From NCBI RefSeq assembly GCF_029542785.1, contig NC_083370.1:1054001-1118000 (forward strand): a DNA stretch of 64,000 nucleotides, written 5' to 3'. The first letter of the stretch is position 1; the number at the start of each line of letters is the position of its first letter. Below the pieces are notes generated by a model. It was not told the DNA's origin. It saw nothing but the letters and a program-made list of their open reading frames with translations, and ran no database searches. Positions 18,991 to 31,120 of the stretch are shown here, in pieces. Made by a program: the position numbers and the translations under genes. The DNA comes from Malassezia japonica (Eukaryota; Basidiomycota; Malasseziomycetes; Malasseziales; Malasseziaceae).

Positions 18991-20402
18991 CTACGATGAA
19001 GGGCGTGGGGCCGAAGCACTAGCGTGGGGCGTGTATGAAAGCGCGTCGACAAACGACTGCAGCGGAGGGATGAATGAGTCTTGGGACTCCAGCTTAATTT
19101 GCGCTTCGTGTGCTGCCGCCTGAGCAAAAAATGGGTCGTGTACCTCGTACGGGACAGGTGCATGCGCCGATACGGGCGCCAGGAACGTGTCTTGGGTCTC
19201 GTACTTTGCCGAGGTGGATGGAGCCGAGAGTGGCGTCGGTAATGCGCTTTGCACCTCGTACTTGACGGGCGTTGCGCCGGCCAAGATCGAGGCAAGCAGC
19301 GGATTCTGGGCGTCGTACATGTTCGCTGCTTGAGCTGAGACGGGCGTGGCGAGGGGGCTCGAGTCCTCGTACTTGACGGATGATGCTTGAGCTAGCGCCG
19401 GCGTAGGGAATGGACTCTGTGCCTCGCACTTGGCCGATGTCGCTAGTGCTGACATAGGCGCGAGGAACGAGCTGTGTGCGTCACACTGTACCTGCGCCGC
19501 ATGCGCCGACACCGGCGTCGTGGGGTAGGCAGGCGTCGTAGGCGCGCTCCAGCACACGGGCGAAGGCGTCAAGGTCGTTGTAAGGAGGTTCTGCAGCGTC
19601 ATGGCATTCGCATGCTCCGTGACTGGCGTGGTGGGCGTACATGGCCTCTGGAGCTCCTGCACCAGGTTCGCAACGCACAGCGGGCTCGGCATGGGCACAG
19701 GGCGCCGCTGCGCGAGCGAAGGCGCCCAGGATGGTGCATTACTAGCGACCACATCCGGCGTTGTAGGCGGCGTCACGTTAGTGTCGTGGAGCAGGTTGGG
19801 TACCCGAGTACGAGGAGGAGCCTCGTCAAAGCGGCGGGGGGGGACGCGCGTGGCATAAATGACATTGCCCGACAGGTTGCACCGGACAAGCTCTGGCTCG
19901 TGGGCCCCACATTCGTGGCGGCTGCACCCTCGGTCGGCACTTCCCTGGCCGTTGTCCTCGAGGTGGTTGCGTACCTCGTGGATGCGCAGCGTGGCCTTGC
20001 GAGTGTAGTCCTTACCACACCAAGGCTCCTTGCACTTGTACGGCCGCATACCCGCGTGGGTGCGAGTGTGGCGCGACAAGGAGCTCGAGTCGCCAAAGGC
20101 ACGGCTGCACACTCTGCACACGTACGGGCGGAGGCCAGTGTGGCTGTTCATATGCACGCGTAGTGCGCTGCTCTGAATGAAGCGCCGGCGGCAGTTGGGG
20201 AAGCTACACGTATAAGGGCGATCATTGGTGTGACACTGAATGTGACTGTGTGAGTCAGTGTACGTACCGCTTTAGATCCGACCTGCGCGCAAAGCTCTTG
20301 CCGCACGATTCATACGTGCAAGTGTTGGGCTTGGCGATCAGGCGGCAATGCTCGTCAAAGATGTCTGCTATGAGTATAGAGCAACGTACTGAAATCGTCC
20401 AT
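18991..20402 (-). CDS. C2H2 zinc-finger transcription factor with a degenerate repeat tail
   Basis: Exons (minus) 20402-20390, 20364-20268 and 20245-18991 give 454 residues. The first coding exon is 13 nt. Intron 1 (20365-20389, 25 nt) ends AGCAG; using the upstream AG would add one residue. Intron 2 (20246-20267) is 22 nt and falls inside finger 1. Four consecutive C2H2 fingers occupy about residues 20-131: three with C-X4-C spacing (CTYESC, CSFPNC, CKEPWC) and one with C-X2-C (CRVC), joined by TGLRPY/AGMRPY-type linkers. The tail is Thr/Pro-rich, then an imperfect repeat of about 20-24 residues (SAKYExQ.PFLAPVSAxA) runs nearly to the end. It is probably a DNA-binding regulator; its targets are unknown. 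Confidence 0.85.
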
Positions 20403-20527
20403 AAGGAAGGAGCCGGGGTGCGCCCTCGCTTCCCGTAGCGCCCACATCACCCTCGCTTCCTGTGTAACATCGCAATCGCATCATGACATCGTCAGCAAGA
20501 TCCACGTGGGTATGTACAAGAGGGTAG

Positions 20528-21580
20528 CTATGACCACAGACCATACTTGGTACCGGGGTGGGCCTGCCATAGGCGGATCGTGCCGTCCTCGCTGCCACTG
20601 GCCGCCACCTCGCCGTCGGGCGAGTAGCTCACGCAGTGCACCGGACCGTGGTGGCCCTTGCTCAGCTCGAGAACCTCGGCGGTGTTGTAGTCGTATACGC
20701 GCACCCATTCGTCTGCCGTGCTGCCTGCCACGAAGCGGTCGGCTTGCGTGGGGTGCAGGTACACGGACGAGGGGGCGACGTCGAGTGTATGCTTCTTGAC
20801 CACTTCGTGACTTGCCAAATCCACAAACATGGCATCCTTCCCAGCGGTAATCGTGATGTATTCGCCAAATGTACCGGTGCAACGGTCCATCGAGACAAAC
20901 GGCTCGTCGAGCGTCATTTCGTGCACGGGCTCAAGCGTCCGCAGATCCCACCACTGGATCAGCTTGTCTTCTGCAGCCGTCACCACCACATTTTCCGCGC
21001 CATTCGTGCCGCGGCCAAGCACGACACTGCGAATCACACCGTCGTGTGTTGTGCCTTGGTCGTTCGTTTTGAACAGCTGTGCGTCGTCTGCGGAAGTGCC
21101 TGCCTTTTGCAGATCAAATAGACGCAATTTTTTTTCGTGGCCGCCCGTCAGCAGCTGCGTGCCTGCATGGTTCACGGCCACGCTGCGCACAATATGATTG
21201 TGTGAATAGGTCTGCACACACTCCCCAGTATAGGTGTCCCACACCTTTGCCGAGAAGTCAGCACTGCCCGTCACCGCACGCGCCGCGTCTCCACCCGAGA
21301 GCTTGGCACTCCAAACGGCACCCTTGTGGCCTGGGTTAGAAAGAAGACGTACCTAAAAATGTCCCAATCCAGTCACCGAGCCAGTCGCGAAGCCTGCGTT
21401 AGTGTTGGGGCGTACATGGGGTTGCTGTCTTTGCAGCTCGACAACATGAGGTAGGTCCCATCATCCTGCTTCTCCGAGTGCTCCAGATGCACAACAGGAC
21501 GCGTGTGGCCCGGACACGTCAACGGAGCAGTCTACATCAGCCAGAACACCTACCTTTGGACCCGGGGCGTTCGCAGCCAT
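20528..21580 (-). CDS. STRAP: STRAP-like WD40 protein (SMN-complex/unrip family)
   Basis: Exons (minus) 21580-21554, 21531-21416, 21393-21353 and 21330-20528 encode 328 residues, joined by three introns of exactly 22 nt. Phases are 0, 2 and 1, and each splice restores family residues (CPGHTRPV, GDWIGTFLGHKGAVW). WD40 blades run through the whole protein, ending in DGEVAASGSEDGTIRLWQ and a TKYGLW tail, as in animal STRAP/unrip. That protein works with the SMN complex in snRNP assembly and binds receptor kinases; only the WD40 scaffold role can be transferred with confidence. It is divergent from the RAD1 clamp gene, 69 bp away. Confidence 0.9.
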
Positions 21581-21617
21581 CGTCTTCGTAGCGAGCAGCG
21601 CCGAGGCTTGGCAGGCA

Positions 21618-21623
21618 CACGTG
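21618..21623. promoter_or_regulatory. CACGTG E-box in the STRAP/RAD1 divergent promoter
   Basis: CACGTG inside the 69-bp gap, 37 bp from the STRAP ATG and 26 bp from the RAD1 ATG. Confidence 0.5.
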
Positions 21624-21649
21624 ATCGATCGCGTCCCCTCGCATTGGCC

Positions 21650-22687
21650 ATGACGGCGGCGGGCGATGTGCTGCACGCGCGTCTTGCCGACGCGTCGATG
21701 CTCATGGCGCTGCTCAAGGCAGTCAATTTTGCATCGGTATGTCGATGTGCTGACGCAGTTTGCGACCGTGTCCATCTCGGCATCCGGCCTGGAAGTTGTC
21801 TCGGAAATGAACCAGACCGTGCAGGCGCACGCGTACCTCTACGCATCGATCTTTGACGAGTACACCTTTACTCCCCCGGAGAACTGGCACGAATTCGGGC
21901 GTACGCAGGAAGAGAGCGACGAGGAGGAGGACACGCAGCCGTACATCTGCTTCGAAGTGAATGCGTCGACCATTGTCCAGTGCCTTGGCCTGTTTGAGAG
22001 CAGGATGGGCAACGCGACCTCGCGCGAGGGCCTTGCGGACGTCGCGCGCCGGCGGGGGGAGTATGTAGAGATTGTCTACCGCGCAGTTGGTGAGCCGTTG
22101 TGCCTGCGCATGCACACGGGGCGCCTCGAGATGGGATTCCGGCTGCGCACCCTCGACTCGAGCCTCACGCCGAGCCTGCAGTTTTCGCCCGACGACACGG
22201 TGGCCCAGGTCATTATGAAGGTACGTCGCACGGCTCATCCAGTCCGAATGGCTCTCGCGCGCGTTTCAGGAGCTGGACGCAGGCGGCGAGACGCGCGTCC
22301 AGGTCCGTTTCACGCCCAGCAATCCTGCGCGTAGCGGCCAAGGCACGCTCTTGCTGAACACAGAAGGGAGCTATGGAAGCACCGAGATTTCATTTTCGCA
22401 CGAGAGCCAGGTGACGGAAAAGTTTGACTGTGTCGCAGCGGCCGACCACGGTTACCCATTGCAATGCGTCGGGTACATGCTGCAGGCGAGCAAGTCGTCG
22501 ATCAAAACGTCGCTGCGTGTCGATGAGCAGGGAATGCTGAGTGCCCAGTTCATGATCGCAAGCCACCGCGTGCCGGCTGCTGTGCCGCGCACCGCGCCAC
22601 CCCTGTCGGTCGCGTCGTCGGGTCATGCCTTTGTCGAGTTTTTGGTAGGTGTCTCTACTAACGCAGTGCTGTCCGCTGAGCGAATAA
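21650..22687 (+). CDS. rad1: Checkpoint clamp subunit Rad1 (9-1-1 complex)
   Basis: Exons 21650-21736, 21759-22220, 22243-22644 and 22667-22687 give 323 residues. All three introns are 22 nt. The last exon is 21 nt and supplies the conserved end FVEFL-CCPLSE. Sequence through FATVSISASGLEVVSEMNQTVQAHAYL and the PCNA-like second half matches the Rad1/Rec1 family (S. pombe rad1, U. maydis Rec1, S. cerevisiae Rad17), not the XPF-type S. cerevisiae Rad1. The 9-1-1 ring is loaded at resected DNA and activates the ATR checkpoint. Between the two PCNA-like halves is an acidic insert (EESDEEED). The stop lies 12 bp from the stop of the opposing SNARE gene. Confidence 0.88.
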
Positions 22688-22699
22688 TACCACGATACC

Positions 22700-23631
22700 C
22701 TACTTGAACAGTGCAATGAGTAGGACAAGCACGATAATTAGTACAAAGATGATCCACACCGAGCCTGCGTCAGCCGATCGACGTACCGTGCTCTTTCATG
22801 CTCGCGCGGAAGCGATCGAGGCGGTTGCTTGCCCCCCCCAGCCGCAGCTCGGTATCGTCCACGCCCCGGTCGAGGTCGGTCAGGAGGCCTGCGTGCAGCT
22901 CCAGCTCCTCGTTCATGCGCAGACTCAGATCGTGCTGGCGCGAGATGGAGGTGCTGAGATGGTCGAGATGGGTGTCTTGGTCGCGGAAGGCCGCATTTTG
23001 TAGCGCGAACTGTGCAGCGGCCTCGCGGTCGTCGGGTGCGTACCGTGCCGAGGAATCCTGTTCCGGGAGGTCGTCGACCTGTGTCATGAACTCGACGCGC
23101 GATAGGCGCTCGGCCGGCATCGCCTCCGCCTCCTCCGGCTCAGCCTCTGGCTCGGGCGCGGGCTTGTCGAGCGGCGTGTCGAGACCAAAGACGTGCGGAT
23201 GCCTGTGTGAGAAGACCAACGTACAATGATCGCAAGTCCTGCACGATCTCTGTCCCCCGCGGGTCGTTCAGCTCGTTGTTCGTCTGGCCCAGCAGGTGGA
23301 CCAAGCGGTGGACGGTGCCGGTCCAGTCGCCGAGCTGCTCCGGTGTCGGTACGTCGTCGTCCTGCATCAGGTCGCCCCGTGCATGCACCGCATTCCACGC
23401 ATCCAGCGCATCCATGAGCGTATGCAGGTTCTTGGCGATCGTCTTGTCGCGCGCAAAGTACGGAAAGGTACGGAGAAAGGCATGATCGCTCGCCTCGGCA
23501 GACGATGCAATCTCGTGCGCAAGACGAATACGCTCTTGCAACACTGCGAATGTAGACGCACACAGCGACTGGAATCGCGGCGCCGCATCTCGTGCGCCGT
23601 ACGCCGCGAGCCCGCGACGTTCCGCGTCCAT
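22700..23631 (-). CDS. SYN8: Qc-SNARE of the syntaxin-8 type, tail-anchored
   Basis: Exons (minus) 23631-23225, 23202-22787 and 22764-22700 encode 295 residues, with two 22-nt introns. The SNARE heptad region [29 protein letters not shown] and the following helix lie near residues 205-265. The final exon gives one membrane segment ([17 protein letters not shown]) ending in Lys, so it is a tail anchor. Only by removing the last intron does the SNARE helix connect to this anchor. The N-terminal 130 residues are helical, as in the family. Syntaxin-8/Syn8 acts in endosome-vacuole fusion; the subclass is assigned from the overall layout and is less certain than the SNARE call. The start is 34 bp downstream of the RAD51 stop. 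Confidence 0.8.
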
Positions 23632-23665
23632 CGTGGGGTGAATGTGGAGGCAACTACAGAATACA

Positions 23666-24761
23666 CTACTCGTCCTGGGGTTAGGCGCGCGACGTACGGG
23701 ATCGGCGATGCCCTCGGGCTTGATCGCAAACACCGCGTCTGCTTCGGGGAGCGACGGAGAGTCGACTACGCGGCAGATGCGCTGATTTCCGCGGCCCTTG
23801 CGCAGCGAGAGACTGGGTCAGGGGAAGGACGTACCGCGTCGTGGAGGCGTGGGCAACAATGTTGCCGCCAATCGGCTTCTTGGTCTCCATACCACCGCCA
23901 AAGCCGGCATTGTCGACCTGTGCGACGACCTGGTTGGTGATCACGACCGCGACGCCAAACTCGTCCGCGAGGCGCAGCAACGTGCGCAGGAACTTGGCCA
24001 GGTGCGTCTGGCGCGCCGACAGCTCGCCACGGCCCGAAAAGTCGGTGCGATAGAGCGAAGTTAGCGAGTCGACAATCAAGAGCGCGAAGCGCGACTCGGC
24101 CATCATGGCTGCCGCCTGGACAAGCAGCTCGAGCTGGTGGTCGGCGTTGTACGCACGCGCATACGCGACATTGTCGAGCACCTCTTCGCCGTCAAGGCCG
24201 AAGCGCTCGGCCACAGCCAGGAGACGCACCGGGCGAAAGGTGCCTTCAGTATCAATGTACAGGCACTTGCCCTCGCCGCCGCCCATGTCGATCGGGAGCT
24301 GACAGGTGACGGCGAGCGTGTGGCAGATCTGGCTCTTGCCGGTACGGAACTCGCCAAAGAGCTCGGTGATGCTGCCCGTCTCCATGCCGCCGCCAATGAC
24401 CAGGTCCAGCGCAGGGGAGCCTGTGGTGATGGTAATCAGGTCCGAGCGGCGCTGGTGGTACTCGGTCGCGGTGGTGAAGCCAAGCGGCACGAGCTTAGCG
24501 GCCTCGCTCAGAATCTTGTCGACCTTTTGCTCCGACATGCCCTTGATCGTGAGCAGCGTCTTCTTCGGCGTAAACGCGAGACTCTCGAGCGTGTGGAAGC
24601 CGGCCTCTTTGAGTTTCTTGCAGTCCGATGCCGAGATACCGAATTCCTGCGTAAGCCATGCAACATACCTCCATCTTGCTGATCGGCAAGGGCCCCATCA
24701 CCTCTTCAGGAAGCGCGTCCATCTCGTTCGGCACGCCCGCGTGCTCCATCGCGTCGGCCAT
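23666..24761 (-). CDS. RAD51: Recombinase Rad51
   Basis: Exons (minus) 24761-24669, 24646-23835, 23812-23698 and 23674-23666 give 342 residues. Introns are 22, 22 and 23 nt, and the last coding exon is 9 nt (Asp-Glu-stop), completing the usual acidic EGIADP-DE end. Walker A GEFRTGKS, Walker B LLIVDS, the [10 protein letters not shown] segment and the C-terminal [19 protein letters not shown] are all present. An N-terminal HhH region ([16 protein letters not shown]) distinguishes it from bacterial RecA. Rad51 rather than meiotic Dmc1 is supported by [15 protein letters not shown]. It forms the presynaptic filament in homologous recombination. It is divergent from a transporter gene, with a CACGTG box and a CCAAT motif between them. 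Confidence 0.95.
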
Positions 24762-24818
24762 CGTCGCACGCGCGTCGCTTTGCCACCGCGTGTTGGAGTG
24801 TTACTTGCGCGTAGCGCC

Positions 24819-24824
24819 CACGTG
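24819..24824. promoter_or_regulatory. CACGTG E-box in the RAD51/amino-acid-transporter promoter
   Basis: CACGTG in the 105-bp divergent gap, followed by CCAATCAG at about 24833-24840. It could serve both genes. Confidence 0.5.
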
Positions 24825-24866
24825 GCACAGGGCCAATCAGCAGCGGGCTGACTCCCGACGATCGCC

Positions 24867-26272
24867 ATGCCAGAGGCCAGTGCAGATCGACGCCGCGGCG
24901 CGGTGGCCTTGGGCGACGATGGCGAGGAAGATCAAGGCTCGGCTACGATGCTTTCGAGCATCAGTGGCCTGACCAATACGATTATCGGCGCGGGCATGCT
25001 CGCGCTGCCGCACGCATACGCCAAGATGGGCTGGCTCCAGGGCTCGCTCTTGGTCGTGCTTTGTGCGGTGGTGACCAACTTTGGTCTCTACCTAATCAAG
25101 CTATGCGCGGACCGTATGGACAAGCGCGTGAACAGCTTTTACGATATGACGAGCCAAGTGATGCCGTCGGCCGTGTGGTACTTTGACGCGACGATCTTTG
25201 TCAAGGTAAGTGGCATGGCTCACCCAGTGCTTTGGCGTCGGTGTCTCGTACTTAATGATTAGCGGGAACCTCATACCGCAGGTCATCCTGAGCCTTGCGC
25301 GCGCGCTGGGAGTTGGTACCAAGAGCGTCCCGAGCTGGCTCCTGAGCACGCCGCTGTGGATTCTTGTGTGTCTCACGCTGATGGGTACGTCGCTTGTCTG
25401 ACACAGCGCCGGCATGCTTCTACCGCAAGCTGGACTCGCTCCGGATTATCGGTTACCTGAACATGGGCGCGGTTGCCTACCTCTTGCTCATCCTGTTCTA
25501 CTACTTTGTGAACAGCTCGGCGGCGCACCTGCCGTCGCACGGCGAAATGGACGCGGTGCTCGTCTCGACCGATGTCCTGCGCACTTTCCCGATCATGGTG
25601 TTTGCATACACCTGTGCGCAGAACATCCTGCCGGTGTACAACGAGCTGCAACACAGCACCGTGGAGCGCTCGACGCTCGTTACAGTCATCTCAGTCGGCG
25701 CCAGTGCGCTCGTTTACCTTGTCGTGGCGCTCGTGGGCTACGCCACCTTCGGCTCAAACGTGAGCGACAACATCATCGCCATGTACCCCGACACGAATCT
25801 CTTTGTGTGCTTCGGCAAGCTGTCGGTCATTGCGCTGACGCTCACGAGCTATCCGATGCAGCTCTATCCTTGCCGCGCTAGCCTCCTCAACATGCTCGAG
25901 GTGAACGTCGACGTGCTCTCGGCCACCGAGGCCGAGCAGTCGATGCTCGGTGCCAGCAGCGGCGAGATGGACCCGGTGCTCCACCGCGAGATCGGCGAGC
26001 GGCGCTGGACTGTGCTGACGCTTGCGCTGATGAGCGCCGGCCTGTTTATCAGCATGCTGGTCAACGACCTGTCCGTGGTGCTCGGCATTGTCGGCTCGGT
26101 CGGCAGCACAACGATCAGCTTTATCCTGCCGGCACTGCTCTATCGCTCCATCTTCCGAGAGGATGCCAAGTCCCCGCTATACACGGCTGCGACGGCGCTG
26201 GGCGTGTGGGGTGCCATTGTGCTCGTCCTGGCGCTCACGGTGAACATCTCGAAAATCTTCCAAGGTTTGTAA
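24867..26272 (+). CDS. Vacuolar amino-acid transporter of the AVT/SLC38 (AAAP) family
   Basis: Exons 24867-25205, 25228-25384 and 25407-26272 encode 453 residues, with two 22-nt introns. About eleven hydrophobic segments are seen. The first carries the family signature SSISGLTNTIIGAGMLALPHAYAKMGW, and a later one FAYTCAQNILPVYNEL. The short acidic N-terminus is cytosolic in this family. Members such as yeast Avt5-Avt7 move amino acids out of the vacuole by proton coupling; the exact paralogue and substrate cannot be read from sequence. The stop is 11 bp from the stop of the opposing APA2. Confidence 0.87.
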
Positions 26273-26283
26273 TACGTATAGAT

Positions 26284-27449
26284 CTACGCTTGCGCCCCGG
26301 GCGCGTCTACGACCGGAAGAGGCGTGCCGGTCTGTTGCAGGACGTGCGCAATACGCGCATTGCCCTCGGCGCTGAGCGCCTCGAGCTCCGACTCGTGCCG
26401 CGTAAGGAACAGGCCCGCGTACCCTGCGTCAGCTAAGAAAACGCACCCAGCGCATTGACGCTCACAGTGCCGGTGCCTTCCGGCGCGTCGCCGCTCGCAA
26501 ACGGCGCCCAGTCGGTGGTGCGCAGGTCAAAGTCCTCGCGGCGGCGGGGAATGACATGCAGCGCCTGCTTCGTCACCAGGATGTTGAAGCTCGGCAGGCC
26601 GCGGCGGGGCGGCGCATCGGTGAGCTTCGCGAGATCGTCTTCCGCGCTAAACATCGCGTCGAGGACCTGCGTAAAGCGCTGGCCGATGTAGGTTTCGAGC
26701 TGCGCCTCGTCAGCTGGCGGCGTGAGCAGGACGACAAAGTGCTGCCACGGCACAGGGAGCATGTGCACAAAGTCTGTATAAGCCAGGGTACGCACCGTGC
26801 TCTTTTCCGTCGCGTTCAATCCGGTTCAAAAGGTTCTCGACCGGGACCGCAGCCGCGCTGCCCTCCGTCGGCGTGAGCTCGACGAGCTGAAAGTGGCAGT
26901 GGGGCTGCGACGCGCCACTGTCTTGCCCGCAGTTGAAAAACGTCAGCATCTCCGCACCCGGGCTCGACGGCTCGTGCGCCTGGATGATGCGGTAGGCCGT
27001 CGCGATCATCTCGGGCGAAGGAGGCATCTCCTGCTTGACAAAGTCTGCGTCAGCCGCGCTGCGTACCTCGCGTGACGAGCAGATAGTGACGGGGAAGCAC
27101 ACAGAATTTGTTCAGCTGCATTAGTAGAAGCACGCACCAGCACCGTGTAGTCGGGGAACTCGGCCACGAGCAGGTTCGGCACATACGGTGGCGCAAACAC
27201 GTCCTGCTTGTTTTGTTTCGGCGCATCCTTTTTTTCCTCTTTGTTTGCATTCGGCTTCTTCAAGAGCGCAGGCACGATGCGCACCTGCCACGGTACGCTC
27301 GCGATGGCCGGCATGCCTTCTTTCACATCGTCGCCGGTGACGTGCACGGCCGAGTCAAAGAAGAACGCATCACCCGCGTTCAGCGCCGTGTCAAACTTCT
27401 GCGCGACCAACGGGCCCAGCTCCTTCAGCTGCTGAGTCGAGGGGTTCAT
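26284..27449 (-). CDS. APA2: Diadenosine tetraphosphate phosphorylase (Apa1/Apa2, ATP adenylyltransferase)
   Basis: Exons (minus) 27449-27138, 27115-27067, 27044-26796, 26773-26447 and 26423-26284 encode 358 residues. Introns are 22, 22, 22 and 23 nt; two start GTGCGT. The enzyme splits Ap4A with phosphate to ADP and ATP and belongs to the HIT/GalT superfamily. Its active-site His triad appears as SQPHCHFQLV. Other family blocks are NKFCVLPRHYLLVTR and, across the last intron, VNALGYAGLFLTR. Exon 2 is only 49 nt. A Lys-rich insert (KKPNANKEEKKDAPKQNKQD) near residues 65-85 may be a lineage-specific loop. Confidence 0.9.
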
Positions 27450-27589
27450 GATCGTCCGATGCCAGATTATAGGTAGTCTTCCCAAGTACAATCGTGACTG
27501 CTGCAAGAACCGTGCACGACACCCCGGAAGCATAAGCCAGGGTCCGTTTGCTTAGTCAGAGCTGCGTCCGTGCATGCTCCGCAGCCACG

Positions 27590-30500
27590 ATGTGGTTCGC
27601 GCTGTTCCTCGCGCTGGTGCTCGTGCCGTGGATATGGAGCGCAACCAAAGCGCTAGGCGTAGCGGCGGTCGTTGGGCTCATCGCGCTATGGAACGCAGAG
27701 CTTGTGCAGCTGCCGGGTGGTACGCGTCCGTTACGTCCTCTGGTCCTCGACGCGTCGCCGGCGCCCAAAGCGCAATGGTGCGAGGGCGTGCCGCAGCGCG
27801 TGCTCGACTTTGCACGCCTAATTGTACGCGACTTTATTGCGACATGGTATACAGTTTTGGTGCATGAGAGAAAGGGTGAAGAGGACACCGTGTTTCCCGA
27901 CACAATCACGACACTCCTTGCGCATACACTCACGAGCGCACTCGACAGACTGCGCAGTATCGATGTAACAGCGCTCGTTATGCTACGCGTGGTTCCTGTA
28001 CTAAAGGAGCATTTGGAACTGTACGAGCGCGCCGAGTCGGTCATGTATGGCAACTCACAACTCGCGTCGGACGCGGGGTACGACGAGCTTTTTCTTGCCG
28101 CAAAGTACAACGATGGAAAATTGCATCCGGCCGTCGGAAATGTTGCTAGTATGGATACGCGTGAGTCGGAGCGTGCGCACCTGCGCCTCCTCGCCGCACA
28201 GATCTTGGACGCATGTCTCCCGCCTGGCCCTGAGCTGGGTGCGACAGGGCGTGTCTTTGTACGCGAAATTCTCGCGTGTGCGGTGCTACACCCTGTGATT
28301 GGTCTGCTTTCGGAGCCAGACTGGATCAACCAGCTAATTTCACGTAAAGCAACGGCGACCATGCAGGAGCAGGAACGTGTCGAGCGACTCCGAGAGGCGC
28401 TCGACGATCGGCGCTCGCTCGACCAGTTTCTGAGCCACTCGGAAGAGACACCAGCAGCGAAGCGGAGCCATGGCGTGCAGTCACAGCGCAAGCGCCGCGC
28501 AGGAGTATCAACAAGCCGGAACCAGAAGCGCGTGACCGGGGCGAAGTTCCATGCCGAAAAGTTTGAAGAGTTCCTTGCACAGATCGAGAGCACTACATCG
28601 ATTATGGAGGCGCGGCATATGCGAACAAGCATTGTCCTCCAAATCCAGCGCACCAACAAGCGCATGTGTATGTACCCTGACTAACGCAGCCCTCCATCCA
28701 GAGCGCACCGACGGCCACACCAAGGAGTATCTTCATATGCTACGCCAGGCACTAACGCTGGTCGACGAGCACATTGTCGCTCTAAGTAAGACGCGCACGG
28801 AAGCTGCGCCGCAAATCCAGCTGCGTACGCCAGACATGGATAAGGGCGGGCGGGCAGATGCGAGCCTGAAGGATATGCTGACCAACCCTTCGAGCTTGTC
28901 GTATTTTATGGAGTTTATGGAGAGACGCGGACGGGCGCTGTTTGTGCATTTTTGGGTGACGGTGAACTCGTTCAAGAACCCGCTCGAAGAGGCCGACCTG
29001 GACATGGCCGAGGTCGTGGGGCCCAGCGCTCTCGCTTCATCGGATAACGAGCATGAGGTCGACGAGCAGCGCTCTGCGGAAGCACGTTCGCTCAAGGAGA
29101 CCATGCAGATCTTGCTCCACCAATTCTACGACTCACCATTGTTGGAAGTGCGGGCGAAGTATATCGACGTGGCACGGCGCTTTGTCGATACACTGGATGC
29201 GGAACGCGCAACTCAGGATCAAATTCACATGGTCCGGCAGAGTGCATTGTTGGCACAGCACGACGCTCTGCAGTTAATGCTTGAGAATGACTGGGAGTCA
29301 TTCTTGTCGAGCAATTTGTACATCCAGGCCATGGATCAGCTGGCAAATGAATCGGCTTTCCAGGTGGTGGACGCTGCACACCCGGACCAAGACCCGGACG
29401 AGCAGATGGACGCGGACCTCCTCGGTGATTTGGAGACGCGCTCTCGCGACTCGTCTCCGGATGGAGTTCGCGCCGAGCGGCCGGCAATGCCCAAGGATGA
29501 CCGCATTCCGCTCCGCTACGGCTTCCTGATGGGCGGCGGAGACGGGTCAAAGAGCGACAGTTTGTTTGGGCAGCGCAAGCCGCTCTTTGACCATGACCCT
29601 TTGTTCAACGATGATGCACAAGGGTGGACATCGGACTATGGTACAGGCCCTGCGATGCAGTCACTTGCGGAAACCGAGGAGACAAGTCCTGATCTGTACC
29701 CTGTCGACATCGATCCCATATGGCCAGAGCCAGAGGAGCCACTGGCCAAGACCATGCCGGACAAAAAGGACCGCTACCGTATTGCAGGTGAACGTCTGCT
29801 GGAGCTGGAACAGATTGCGGAGCGGCTCCAGAAGCACGAAGAACTGTTGGTTATGCTGACGCACAAGGCAGAGCTGAGTGGCGCGAATTCTGGCGAGCTG
29901 CGTCTGCTTAGTGTCTCGAGCCGGTCGGTGCAGCGAGATTTACGCGCTGCGACTTGGGAAATCCAGTACTTGGAGCAGCTCCGCCGTGAATGCCGGCACT
30001 TTTTTGATGCACGCAATGCGATTGTGCATGCCACGATCCGCGAAACAGAAATCCACCTCGACGAAGACCAACGGCAGTACATTTTATACCATATCCTGGT
30101 GCGTGTCCACAAGGAGGATGCAGAGGAAGAAACGTGGGTTGTGCTGCGGCGCTACTCGGAATTCCGCACGTTGCACCAGTGCTTGAAGCGCAAGTTCCGT
30201 CAAGTGTGGCCCCTCGAGTCGATATTTCCGGGAAAGAAGCTGGTTGGCTCTATGAGCAGCGCATTTGTTGAACAGCGCCGCGCTGCACTCGAGCGGTACT
30301 TGCAAGCGGTGATGGAAATTCAAGATGTGCGTCTGAGCCACGAACTGCGTGCTTTCCTCTCCGATACCCCTGATCTCGGCGATGGCTTGAGCGATGCAAA
30401 CGCAACGACGCTTATTGAACGCGTACTAGAAGGCGTTACCGGCTTTGCAGACAACTTGGACGACTGGGTTGGTGGACTCCGACCGCCCATGTTTGATGCA

Positions 30501-31083
30501 GTGGTGCAACAGCTTTTGGCGTCCGACTCGCTCGCTAATACGCCAGGGAGTTCGCCTAGCCCGCCCAGCGTCCCAGAAGACTTGACACGGCCTTCGTACA
30601 TCACAGAACCTCTCTGTGACTTTGTCATTGAGCTTTTCCACCTCAAGGATAAGGCGGATTGGCTTCGGCGCCGCGCCATTATCATTGTGCTTCAAAAACT
30701 GTTGGGCAGCACGATCGAGACTTGGCTCCGTGATTTGACCGCAGGATACATGACCGAGGCAGTGATGCTGACCTACGTGGCGCAGCTCCAAGAAATGATG
30801 TGGCCGAATGGTGCTGCCTTCCAGGGCAGCGCTCGCCCTGAACGTTCACCTAGCGAGCGTCGCGCAACATTGAAATTAACCAACGAGACGATGTCTAAGC
30901 TTGTGCCTGCCCTGGCAGACAATGTCTTGGGCGGAAACCGAGCACGGACCGGGGCTCGAAAGATGGTCGCCGTGGTCCAAAACCAACGGCTAAACAAACA
31001 CTTGATATACAAAGTGCTCGATGAGGTACGCGCCGTCACTGACCCAGGTTGTACATGATATGTTGAGGGCAAAGACAGCGTAA
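27590..31083 (+). CDS. MDM1: Mdm1/SNX13-type sorting nexin (PXA-RGS-PX-nexin C)
   Basis: Exons 27590-28667, 28690-31025 and 31048-31083 encode 1149 residues, with two 22-nt introns. The last exon is 36 nt. Order: N-terminal hydrophobic segments (MWFALFLALVLVPWIW, then a second), a PXA domain (about 90-270), a basic/coiled linker, an RGS-like domain (from SLKDMLTNPSSLSYFMEFMERRG), a PX domain (YHILVRVHKEDAEEETWVVL; RRYSEFRTLHQCLKRKF contacts phosphoinositide) and a nexin C domain (PLCDFVIELFHLKDKADWLRR). Mdm1 and its animal relatives sit in the ER, tether it to vacuole/endosome membranes and act in lipid handling. The start is the ATG that opens the membrane segment. Confidence 0.88.
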
Positions 31084-31120
31084 GATGTGATTTATGGCTA
31101 TGTACAAAAGATGAAATTGA

